A stretch of 64,000 nucleotides of DNA from Pseudanabaena yagii GIHE-NHR1 (GTDB taxonomy: Bacteria; Cyanobacteriota; Cyanobacteriia; Pseudanabaenales; Pseudanabaenaceae). Location of the stretch: NCBI RefSeq assembly GCF_012863495.1, contig NZ_JAAVJL010000001.1, positions 2,042,001-2,106,000 on the forward strand, given 5' to 3'. A program made the position numbers and the translations under genes. A model generated the notes under the pieces. It saw only the letters and a program-made list of their open reading frames with translations, had not been told where the DNA came from and searched no databases. Of the stretch, positions 44,787 to 53,147 are shown one piece after another (position 1 is the stretch's first letter; every line of letters starts with the position of its first letter).

Positions 44787-46109
44787 ATGACTGATCCCCA
44801 ATCTAAATTATTAGACAAAATTCGTCAACAGTTTGACAGTAGTCCTTATCCTCGTATTCCACTAGATAAGTCTCCTAAAGATAGTCCTAATGAGTTATAC
44901 ATTCATAACTTAGTGACTTCTTTCTATTTGAGAGACCAGAAAGTTATTGATACAAAAGATAAATATATTTTAGATGCAGGATGTGGCTCTGGTTATAAAT
45001 CCTTGATTTTAGCTGAAGCAAATCCTGACGCAAAAATAGTAGGGGTGGATATATCCGCAGAGTCAATTAAATTAGCTGAACAGCGTTTAAAATATCATGG
45101 TTTCGATAACGCTGAGTTCCATGTTCTATCTATAGAAGATTTAGCTCAATTGAAATATCAATTTGACTACATAAACTGTGATGAAATGCTCTATCTTTTC
45201 CCTGAGCCTGCTGAAGCTCTTAGGGCTATGAAAACAGTATTAAAACCAGAGGGAATTATTCGTAGCAATTTGCATAGTATAGAGCAAAGGTCTAGCGTTT
45301 ATCGTGCTCAAAAGATGTTTAAGATGATGGGATTGATGGATGAAAATCCTGAAGATCTAGAAATCGAAGTTGTTGTTGAAACAATGCAAGCCCTAAAAGA
45401 TAATGTCCTTCTTAAGTTTCAAACTTGGAATTCAAACTACACAAGCAAGGAAAATAAAGAAGACATTTTAATGAATCATTTGTTCCAAGGAGATAAAGGC
45501 TATACAGTCTCGGATATGTTTAAATTTTTAGAACTAGCTGGTTTAGAGTTTATTAGCATGGTGAATTGGCGTGAATGGGACTTTAGGGACTTATTTAAAG
45601 AATCAGATAATTTACCTATATTTTGGTCTATGAGCTTACCAGATATATCTATTGAGGAACGATTGAAAATATACGAGTTGCTTAATCCAGTTCATCGATT
45701 ACTAGACTTTTGGTGTGGTCATCCCCAAGCATCGTCAACATTTATTCCTTTTTCGGAATATTCTGATACAGATTGGCAGAAAGTAAACGTTTATCTTCAT
45801 CCTCAATTACAGACTCTTAAATTTAAGGAAGATTTACTAGCTTGTGTGACAGAATGTAGAAGTTTTAACATAAGTCAACATCTATCAATAAATAATCAAT
45901 TTATTAGTATTGATAGTGCAATCGCTATGTGTTTATTACCTCTATTAGATGCACCACAGAATATGATATCTTTAATAGACTTTTGGATGCATTTAAGACC
46001 TGTTAATCCAGCAACTTTAAAGTTTACAGATCTGGAAAGCTCATTTCAACTTATAAAGAAAACATTATTATTTCTGGAAGCGCTTGACTATCTTATGTTA
46101 GAAATTTAA
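44787..46109 (+). CDS. Class I SAM-dependent methyltransferase with extra C-terminal domain
   Basis: A 440-aa protein. Residues about 50-170 are a Rossmann-type methyltransferase: DAGCGSGYKSLILAEA (motif I), VGVDISAESIKLAEQRL (motif II), LSIEDLAQLKYQFDYINCDE. Residues 180-440 are a longer, unassigned domain with no familiar motif. It could be a sugar or protein methyltransferase in glycan modification, given the neighbouring glycosyltransferases. Codon use is AT-rich, and no HIP1 site is seen in it. First gene of the island between the alr copies. Confidence 0.82.
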   Translation: MTDPQSKLLDKIRQQFDSSPYPRIPLDKSPKDSPNELYIHNLVTSFYLRDQKVIDTKDKYILDAGCGSGYKSLILAEANPDAKIVGVDISAESIKLAEQRLKYHGFDNAEFHVLSIEDLAQLKYQFDYINCDEMLYLFPEPAEALRAMKTVLKPEGIIRSNLHSIEQRSSVYRAQKMFKMMGLMDENPEDLEIEVVVETMQALKDNVLLKFQTWNSNYTSKENKEDILMNHLFQGDKGYTVSDMFKFLELAGLEFISMVNWREWDFRDLFKESDNLPIFWSMSLPDISIEERLKIYELLNPVHRLLDFWCGHPQASSTFIPFSEYSDTDWQKVNVYLHPQLQTLKFKEDLLACVTECRSFNISQHLSINNQFISIDSAIAMCLLPLLDAPQNMISLIDFWMHLRPVNPATLKFTDLESSFQLIKKTLLFLEALDYLMLEI

Positions 46110-46199
46110 TCTTGGCAAAATATAAATTTCTTCAATGTAGATACACTCAAAACATAACATAGCCTAAAATCCTGCCATATTTAGAAATATATAAAGCAT

Positions 46200-46721
46200 C
46201 TATTTTACTACAATTACATTAAGACTAATCAAATTACCAAATACCTGTACAGTACTACAATCGTTTTGAAATATATTAAACTCAGGTACTCTACGACATT
46301 CAGTAAATCCAGCTTCTGATAAGTAATAGCATAAAATGTCAAAATCCAATCCCACCTTATGAACATCATATTGATTAACTTGTCCACCAAATATCATTCT
46401 CATAATCGCTATGCGATCTTGAATAGTGATATCTGGTCTTGAATAGAGCCAACATAACCTTCTAAGATCGGGGACACTTATCATTAGCTCACCACCTTTC
46501 TTAAGTACTCGAAACCATTCTAACAAGGTAAACGATAATTCGTGATTGAGCGCATAATAAAAATGCTCAAGAACATGACTTGCATATATTGCTTCAATTG
46601 ATTCATCTTCAAATTGACTCAAATCCGAAGCATCTCCCACATAATCCACTTCCTCTCTTTCTTCAATGTCAAAGATTTTCCAGTCGGGATGTTGTTCTTG
46701 TCCACCAATATGCAGTTTCAT
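46200..46721 (-). CDS. SAM-dependent methyltransferase, Methyltransf_11-like
   Basis: A 173-aa protein starting MKLHIGGQEQHPDWKIFDIE, then DLSQFEDESIEAIYASHVLEHF and VLKKGGELMISVPD, the short form of class I methyltransferase often found with glycosyltransferases in cell-surface polysaccharide clusters. Motif I is reduced (LHIGG) as usual in that group. It is the only leftward gene in the island, so it is transcribed alone. Substrate unknown. Confidence 0.82.
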   Translation of the reverse strand: MKLHIGGQEQHPDWKIFDIEEREEVDYVGDASDLSQFEDESIEAIYASHVLEHFYYALNHELSFTLLEWFRVLKKGGELMISVPDLRRLCWLYSRPDITIQDRIAIMRMIFGGQVNQYDVHKVGLDFDILCYYLSEAGFTECRRVPEFNIFQNDCSTVQVFGNLISLNVIVVK

Positions 46722-46985
46722 TTGATTTCCTATTTATAAACTAAATCGTCCTATAAATTATACATGTCCTTTACATGTCCTTGATATTGTCATGACTAAG
46801 GAGGAGCTATAATGGTCAAGAGATGCTAAAACATCCATTGGCTAACAAATAAAAAAGACGCAAATACACTGACCTCGCTTTAACTGTTCAGAACCACAAC
46901 CATCTCCTAAGCTTTTAAGTCTTTGTATAAACTATTGAGAAAACATATACAATAAAACTCATTGTCAAAATATTAATATAATCCG

Positions 46986-48173
46986 ATGCATAGTCCATAT
47001 CTATCATTATGTATGATCGTTAAGAATGAATCAAAAAACTTAGCTAGATGTTTAGATAGTGTTCATAGCATAGTTGATGAAATTATTATAGTTGATACAG
47101 GATCAGAAGATAACACCAAAGAAATTGCTCTTTCATACGGTGCAAATGTTTATGAATATGAATGGTGTGATGATTTCGCATCTGCAAGGAACTTTGCTAT
47201 CAGTTATGCAAGAGGTGAATGGATATTATCTTTAGATGCTGACGAAGAAATTAATTTAACTACAGACTTAAGTATTTACCTGAAATCGCTAAGTCTTTCA
47301 ATTCTCTGTAATATGATTTATAGATATCAAGTTATTTCTGATTCTGATAAATTTATAGAAGAAGGATACTATTTTCGTTTGTTTCGACGCGATCAAAATT
47401 TGTCATTTAAGGGGAGGCTCCATGAACAACTTTTTTATAAAAATCGCCCAATATTTGAACAAGAGATTAATCATTCAATTAAAGAACAGATTTTTATCAA
47501 ACATTATGGAGATGCAGATGGTAATTCTTTAAGAAAATGTCGTGAATTTTATATTCCTATGCTAGAAAGAATCGCTAGCAAGGAACCACTAAGTTGGATG
47601 CTAATGTACTACTTATACGGATACTATAGGGATGTAGGAGAAATAGAAAAATCTTTACAGTGTAGCGAGCAAGTTATTGAAAGATTAATTCCTTACATCA
47701 TATCAGGGCAAAAACCATTAGATTTTGTTTTTGTTCCTACTTGGTTAATTACACTATGTCAAACCTATTTTAATAATGAAGATTTAGAAAGTCTTTTTGC
47801 AATTCTTCCAAGATCTTTACAATGGTGTGATAGATCTCCTCATATCCTCAATTTGGCTGGAAGAACGCTATCCTCGCTTGGATTTCATTTGGGAGCTATT
47901 GCCTATTTGCAAGTTTCTTTAGATTGTTATATACACAAAACTTATAACTCCAATTTATCTTGCCAATTTGAGACTTTTAGTACTTCTTTTGACTTTTTAG
48001 CTGCTGAAGCATTTTATTTGCAAGGATGCTGCTACATAGCCTTAAATAAATTAGATGAAGCAGTTATATCATTAGAACAGTGCTTATTAACTAATTGTGA
48101 GTTTTCTGATGCTAGAGAAAAAATTTTCAATGATGCTAGAGAGAAAATATTCTTGATCAAGAAAAATTATTGA
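46986..48173 (+). CDS. Family 2 glycosyltransferase with C-terminal TPR-like region
   Basis: A 395-aa protein with a GT2 domain at residues 1-230: SLCMIVKNESKNLARCLDSV, IIIVDTGSEDNTKEIA and LSLDADEEI, the last being a DxD-like nucleotide-sugar site. This resembles glycosyltransferases with trailing TPRs of unknown target. Residues 270-390 contain helical repeats (AEAFYLQGCCYIALNKLDEAVISL). The C-terminus carries a short tandem duplication, DAREKIFNDAREKIF. AT-rich and without HIP1 sites. Confidence 0.85.
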   Translation: MHSPYLSLCMIVKNESKNLARCLDSVHSIVDEIIIVDTGSEDNTKEIALSYGANVYEYEWCDDFASARNFAISYARGEWILSLDADEEINLTTDLSIYLKSLSLSILCNMIYRYQVISDSDKFIEEGYYFRLFRRDQNLSFKGRLHEQLFYKNRPIFEQEINHSIKEQIFIKHYGDADGNSLRKCREFYIPMLERIASKEPLSWMLMYYLYGYYRDVGEIEKSLQCSEQVIERLIPYIISGQKPLDFVFVPTWLITLCQTYFNNEDLESLFAILPRSLQWCDRSPHILNLAGRTLSSLGFHLGAIAYLQVSLDCYIHKTYNSNLSCQFETFSTSFDFLAAEAFYLQGCCYIALNKLDEAVISLEQCLLTNCEFSDAREKIFNDAREKIFLIKKNY

Positions 48174-48219
48174 TAGAAATTTAAATTTTAATTGTAATAT
48201 TGAATCTAAAAATAACATC

Positions 48220-50415
48220 ATGGCTTCTCAAAATATTATACAAATCACTGATAGTGAAGTTAAAGTTATCCAGCAATTTATCTCTTCTGGTGATGTTGTA
48301 TTTGATGTTGGAGCAAATGTTGGTAATTGGTCTTTTCAAGTTTTATCCAATCATAATAGTGTAGAAATACATATGTTTGAGGCTATTCCTCAAAATTACT
48401 ATACACTTATTAAAAATTATGCAGATATTCTAAGAGAAGGTAACATCTTTCCAAACAATATAGCTTTATCTAATTGCGAAAAGATTCAAGATTGCTATTT
48501 TTATTCTCAAGATCCTGCATTAAGTACTATGTATAGAAGATTAGGAGTAGAGCAGTTACTAAATTTGGCTCCTCCTACTAAATTCTCTTTACCTACGATA
48601 ACACTAGATACATATTGCCAACAAAGGAACATTCATCATATTAACTTTTTGAAAATTGATGTAGAAGGTGCTGAGCTAGACGTATTGATGGGAGCTATCC
48701 AATTTTTGAAAAAAGGCTCTATAGATATAATTCAATTTGAGTATGGGGGGACGTATCAGGATGCGGGTATAACCTTGCAACAAATTTATGAACTTTTAGA
48801 GGAAAATCATTATTTTGTATTCAAGATTGAAGACGAAGATATAGAATTTATCCCAGTTTTTTCTTCAGAATATGAAGATTATCAATATAGTAATTTCTTG
48901 GCTATTAGCGATCGCATTTGCTCTTTGCTAATGGGTGAAGATGGAATAATGCTTAATATAAATGAACTTTGTTCTAAATATAATGTAGAACCACATGGGG
49001 TAATCCATATTGGTGCCCATGAAGGTCAGGAAGTAGCTGACTATATAGCGATGAATGTCTCCAAAATGATATTGATTGAGGCTAATCCAGAAGTATATGA
49101 ACGGCTTCAAAATAATCTAGCCAATTATGAAATCCAAGATATCTATTCTATAAATTGCGCTGTTAGCAACTATGAAGGTGTAGCACAATTACATATTACT
49201 TCTTCTGATCAGAGTAGTTCACTTCTACCTTTAAAGATTCATAGCCAGATTTATCCTCAGATTACAGAAGAAAAGCTAATTGAAGTTCCATGTAAAACTT
49301 TAGATGTCCTATTACATGAGTTATCTATTGATTTGAGACAATATAATTTACTAAATATTGACATTCAGGGAGCCGAATTACTGGCTCTAGAGGGAGCTAA
49401 ACAAACTTTAAACTTTATTGATGCAATTAATATTGAAGTTAACTATGATGAACTATATGAAGGTTGTAGTTTAGTACATGAATTAGATAAACTTCTAGAT
49501 ACTTACGGATTTGAGAGAATTATAACAACCTCGCCTTATCATAGAAGCTGGGGAGATGCTTTTTATATCAAAAAACCTATTGTTGTAATGTCCACTATTG
49601 GGAATAATGGACGTTTTGCGAATCAACTTTTTCAATATGCTTTTCTGAGAATATATGCTAAAAATCACAATCTTAGAATAGCTACATCACCTTGGATTGG
49701 ACAGACAATTTTTGGACACGCTGAGACAAATGAGGTTTTCAAGCCTTATCAATTATCAGTAGTTAGAGATCTTGATAATAGTTATGAGGATCTGGCCAAA
49801 TCACTTTTGCCAAATGCTACTCCTTTGCATGTTAATGTTGATTTTATAGGTTATTTTCAATATCATACTAAGTATTATTCACCACACAAAGAACTATTCC
49901 GATCGCTATTTAAACCAGTTCCGATAATTGCCTCAGCTATGAATTTAGCTTTGGAACGTTTGCAGTCTTTTGGTAAAACTATTGTTGGACTGCATTTGCG
50001 AAGAGGAGACTATGGACATGGGATATTTTTTACAGCTCCTACCCAATGGTATCGAGACTGGCTAGAAGGATTTTGGGATACTTTAGAAGACCCAGTCTTA
50101 TTTATTGCTAGTGATGATATCAATAGTGTGATTTCAGACTTTAGTGACTACATGCCTATAACAAGTAAAGATTTAGATATAGATATAACTGATAAGCAAT
50201 TAGAAGATTTTTATCCTGATTTCTATTTGCTTAGTCATTGCAATGTAGTAGCTATATCTAATAGCTCTTTCTCATTTGCCGCCTGTATGCTCAATGAAGT
50301 TGGCAATATTTTTGTACGTCCTCATTTACCTAGCAAAAAGTTAATTTCCTTTGATCCTTGGAACAGTAATGTCTTATTAAATGACAGCGTAGATATAGAC
50401 AGTTTAACGCTTTAA
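48220..50415 (+). CDS. FkbM-FkbM-GT11 fusion, predicted glycan methyltransferase/fucosyltransferase
   Basis: A 731-aa three-domain protein. Residues 1-225 are an FkbM methyltransferase (FDVGANVGNWSFQV, FLKIDVEGAELDVLMGA). Residues 240-455 are a second FkbM unit (HGVIHIGAHEGQEVADY, LLNIDIQGAELLALEGA). Residues 460-715 resemble family 11 alpha-1,2-fucosyltransferases: NGRFANQLFQYAFLRIYAK and the GDP-binding HLRRGDYG near residue 594, then SNSSFSFAACML. One polypeptide therefore combines two O-methyltransferase modules and a fucosyltransferase, which suggests methylated fucose-containing surface glycan. AT-rich, with one HIP1 site near 48908. Last gene of the island, facing the full alr. Confidence 0.85.
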   Translation: MASQNIIQITDSEVKVIQQFISSGDVVFDVGANVGNWSFQVLSNHNSVEIHMFEAIPQNYYTLIKNYADILREGNIFPNNIALSNCEKIQDCYFYSQDPALSTMYRRLGVEQLLNLAPPTKFSLPTITLDTYCQQRNIHHINFLKIDVEGAELDVLMGAIQFLKKGSIDIIQFEYGGTYQDAGITLQQIYELLEENHYFVFKIEDEDIEFIPVFSSEYEDYQYSNFLAISDRICSLLMGEDGIMLNINELCSKYNVEPHGVIHIGAHEGQEVADYIAMNVSKMILIEANPEVYERLQNNLANYEIQDIYSINCAVSNYEGVAQLHITSSDQSSSLLPLKIHSQIYPQITEEKLIEVPCKTLDVLLHELSIDLRQYNLLNIDIQGAELLALEGAKQTLNFIDAINIEVNYDELYEGCSLVHELDKLLDTYGFERIITTSPYHRSWGDAFYIKKPIVVMSTIGNNGRFANQLFQYAFLRIYAKNHNLRIATSPWIGQTIFGHAETNEVFKPYQLSVVRDLDNSYEDLAKSLLPNATPLHVNVDFIGYFQYHTKYYSPHKELFRSLFKPVPIIASAMNLALERLQSFGKTIVGLHLRRGDYGHGIFFTAPTQWYRDWLEGFWDTLEDPVLFIASDDINSVISDFSDYMPITSKDLDIDITDKQLEDFYPDFYLLSHCNVVAISNSSFSFAACMLNEVGNIFVRPHLPSKKLISFDPWNSNVLLNDSVDIDSLTL

Positions 50416-50453
50416 AGTTCTTTGTTGCATATCACGTTTATAGTAAGTAAAAC

Positions 50454-51611
50454 TTAAATAAAGTTAGTTATTGATTTTATACTGATCGCATTCATCACGT
50501 TAATACGCGGTAAACGGTGCTTGAATCCGCAGAGAATTTCCCATGAAATAGTACCGAGGAGATTTGCCCAGTAATCGGCAGTGTTTTCGGAATCGCCGCC
50601 TAGGAAGGTTACGACATCGCCAACATTTACATTTGAGACATGGGTCACATCGATCGCACATTGATCCATCGTGATTGTGCCAATCTGAGCAACTTTTTGA
50701 CCATTAACCGCTACACGAATACGGTTGGATAGACCACGGGGAATGCCATCGGCATAGCCGATCGCTACGGTTGCGATGGTCATATCCTGCGGGGCAATGA
50801 ATGAGCGACCATAGCTCACACTTGTACCTGTGGTAATGGTTTTGACTTGGGAGATGCGAGCTTTCACGGTAAGGGCGGGCTGTAAATCCACCAGATTTTT
50901 GAGATGGGGTGCGGGATATAGTCCGTAAATACCCAGCCCTGTTCGGACAATGTCATAATGAATTTGGCGATCGCATAGCATAGCGGCTGTATTGCAAATG
51001 TGAATACGGGGTGGGCAGATACCTTCAGCCTTAAGAGATGCGATTACTTGCTGAAATCTTTGAGTTTGCAACTGCATAAAGGTCTGATCTTTGTCATCGG
51101 CAGTGGCAAAGTGTGAATACACACTCATGATCTCTAAATTGGGCAAGTGTTGGACTAACTGTACAAAGGCGATCGCCTCTTGCCAATTCACACCTAACCG
51201 AGACATACCTGTATCAATTTTTAAATGTACAGGAACCCGTTCTTCGGTTTGAGAGAGAACTTCGTGATAGATCAGGGCTTGCTTAGAATTAGAAATTGTT
51301 GGTTGTAATCGATACTCAGCGATCGCTTTAATTTCGTCAACACCATTGGTCGCCCCCAACACGACAATGGGAACAGTGATTCCCGCACAGCGCAACTGGA
51401 TGCCCTCAGGAATAGTAGCAACACCTAACCAAGTCGCCCCCGCCTCGATCGCTGCTTGACTAACATCGATCGCTCCATGTCCATAGGCATCTGCTTTGAC
51501 GATTGCCATTAACTCTGTTGGCGCAGTTAGCTTAGCCTTTAGTTGACGCACATTATGCTGAATCGCAGATAAATCGACTTCCACCCATGCTCGATGGTTT
51601 TGCTTAAGCAT
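50454..51611 (-). CDS. alr: Alanine racemase
   Basis: A 385-aa PLP enzyme making D-alanine for peptidoglycan. The PLP lysine is in MAIVKADAYGHGAI, and the C-terminal domain carries the catalytic tyrosine region (SVSYGRSFIA) and MDQCAIDVTH. Length and motifs are complete, so it is the functional copy. Its 3' 430 bp are duplicated in inverted orientation at 44223-44684. The C-terminus after NVMNA (ISIKSITNFI) lies next to the glycan island, so the original end may have been replaced. Confidence 0.95.
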   Translation of the reverse strand: MLKQNHRAWVEVDLSAIQHNVRQLKAKLTAPTELMAIVKADAYGHGAIDVSQAAIEAGATWLGVATIPEGIQLRCAGITVPIVVLGATNGVDEIKAIAEYRLQPTISNSKQALIYHEVLSQTEERVPVHLKIDTGMSRLGVNWQEAIAFVQLVQHLPNLEIMSVYSHFATADDKDQTFMQLQTQRFQQVIASLKAEGICPPRIHICNTAAMLCDRQIHYDIVRTGLGIYGLYPAPHLKNLVDLQPALTVKARISQVKTITTGTSVSYGRSFIAPQDMTIATVAIGYADGIPRGLSNRIRVAVNGQKVAQIGTITMDQCAIDVTHVSNVNVGDVVTFLGGDSENTADYWANLLGTISWEILCGFKHRLPRINVMNAISIKSITNFI

Positions 51612-51727
51612 GACAGCGCAATCCTCAATGGCTTACAAAAAGTTATATTAATGTAATTCGGCAAAAAGACGCTTGATGTTCAATCAGGTTCCGTCACAAA
51701 CTCAAGGTAACTCAATAATTTATATTT

Positions 51728-53092
51728 ATGCGACTAAAGCCTCTCATGAAACTAGCGCCACAGATTTTCATGTCTAAAATTTGTCATGAATATAGTTTCG
51801 GGAATGCTCTTTGGCATAGTCTCTGGCAAATTGTGCGATCGCGCAAGCATTTTTTGCCATTTCTTTTTACAATCGCTTTTGTTACTACTTTGATTTTACC
51901 TAGTCTGATCCCTTCTTTGGGATCGACGGCTCAAGTGATCGCCCAAACCAATCAACAAAAGCAGCAGCTCAATAAGCAATTAATAGTGCCAAATTCGCCA
52001 AGTCCAGCACCTGTGATATCAAGACAGGAAATTCGCGGCGTTTGGTTAACTAGTAATGACTTTACAGTGTTTAGCGATCGCAAACAGCTAGGGCAAGCAC
52101 TCCAACAACTCAAGCAACTGAACTTCAATACCATTTATCCTGTTGTTTGGGCTTCGGGCTATGTGATGTTTCCTAGCACGGTTGCTCAAAATGCAGGGAT
52201 TCAGCCCTTTATTTATCGAGGTTCTGAGGGGCAGGATATTGTTGCTGACATCATCACGCAGGCACACCAGCATAATTTATTAGTTATGCCTTGGTTTGAG
52301 TTTGGGTTTATGGCTCCTCCCACATCAGAACTTGCTACTACTCATCCTGACTGGCTCACCCAAGAGCGTGATGGTGATACTACTTCTGTGACTGCCGCAG
52401 GGGAAGTTGCATGGCTCAATCCCTTTCATCCTGAAGTCCAGAAATTTCTGACGGAGTTAGTCCTAGAAGCCGTTTCTAATTACGACCTAGATGGAATTCA
52501 GTTTGACGATCACACCAGCCTGCCTAAAACCTTTGGATACGATCGCTATACCCTCAATCTCTATCGTCAAGAAACGAAACGAGATGCACCTGCTGATCCC
52601 AATGATCCTGATTGGGTACGTTGGCGTGCTAATAAAATTACTGCATTCATGGCAAATTTGAATAAAGCTGTGAAGCAAAGAAAGCCCAATCTCGTTTTCT
52701 CAGTGTCTCCTAACTATTATGAATTTGCCTATAAGCAACAGTTGCAAGACTGGCTGGGCTGGGTACGTCAAGGGATTGTCGATGAGTTAATTGTGCAGGT
52801 CTATCGCAATGATCTAGAGGATTTCCGTGCTCAAATTAGTCGTCCTGAAATTGCTGAAGTCCAAAATAAAATTTCTACAGGTATCGGAATTCTGTCTGGA
52901 CTCCGTAACAACAATGTCCCCATGTCACAGATTTACTCACAGGCGATCGCAACTCAAGAGCGCGGTTTAGGCATCTCCTTCTTTTATTACAAGAGTCTCT
53001 GGGGTTATGGTCCTGAATCGGTTAGCGATCGGCAAAGGGATTTACAATATCTCTTCCGCAACCCTGCCCCCAGATTTATTGCAAGAAAATAA
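51728..53092 (+). CDS. Glycoside-hydrolase-like (GHL10/DUF187) exported protein
   Basis: A 454-aa protein with an N-terminal signal-anchor (FLFTIAFVTTLILPSLIPSLG, about residues 39-60). The catalytic-like domain starts IRGVWLTSNDFTVFSDRKQL and includes PVVWASGYVMFPS, YDLDGIQFDDHTSLP and a final section of SFFYYKSLWGYGPES, all typical of the GHL10 (formerly DUF187) family of putative sugar-cleaving TIM barrels. An acid pair appears in DGIQFDDH. Function uncertain; cell-wall or envelope glycan hydrolysis is inferred. It shares a bidirectional terminator with the cyclase gene. Confidence 0.85.
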   Translation: MRLKPLMKLAPQIFMSKICHEYSFGNALWHSLWQIVRSRKHFLPFLFTIAFVTTLILPSLIPSLGSTAQVIAQTNQQKQQLNKQLIVPNSPSPAPVISRQEIRGVWLTSNDFTVFSDRKQLGQALQQLKQLNFNTIYPVVWASGYVMFPSTVAQNAGIQPFIYRGSEGQDIVADIITQAHQHNLLVMPWFEFGFMAPPTSELATTHPDWLTQERDGDTTSVTAAGEVAWLNPFHPEVQKFLTELVLEAVSNYDLDGIQFDDHTSLPKTFGYDRYTLNLYRQETKRDAPADPNDPDWVRWRANKITAFMANLNKAVKQRKPNLVFSVSPNYYEFAYKQQLQDWLGWVRQGIVDELIVQVYRNDLEDFRAQISRPEIAEVQNKISTGIGILSGLRNNNVPMSQIYSQAIATQERGLGISFFYYKSLWGYGPESVSDRQRDLQYLFRNPAPRFIARK

Positions 53093-53147
53093 AGAGCCTA
53101 ATTTTTTGGGGAGTGGCGAAGCCACTCCCCAAAAAATTAGGCTCTTT
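53091..53147. terminator. 27-bp perfect hairpin shared by two gene ends
   Basis: Perfect 27-bp arms starting aaagagcctaattttttggg around GAA. The rightward gene stops at 53092 at its left edge and the leftward cyclase ends at 53137 inside the right arm. Confidence 0.8.
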
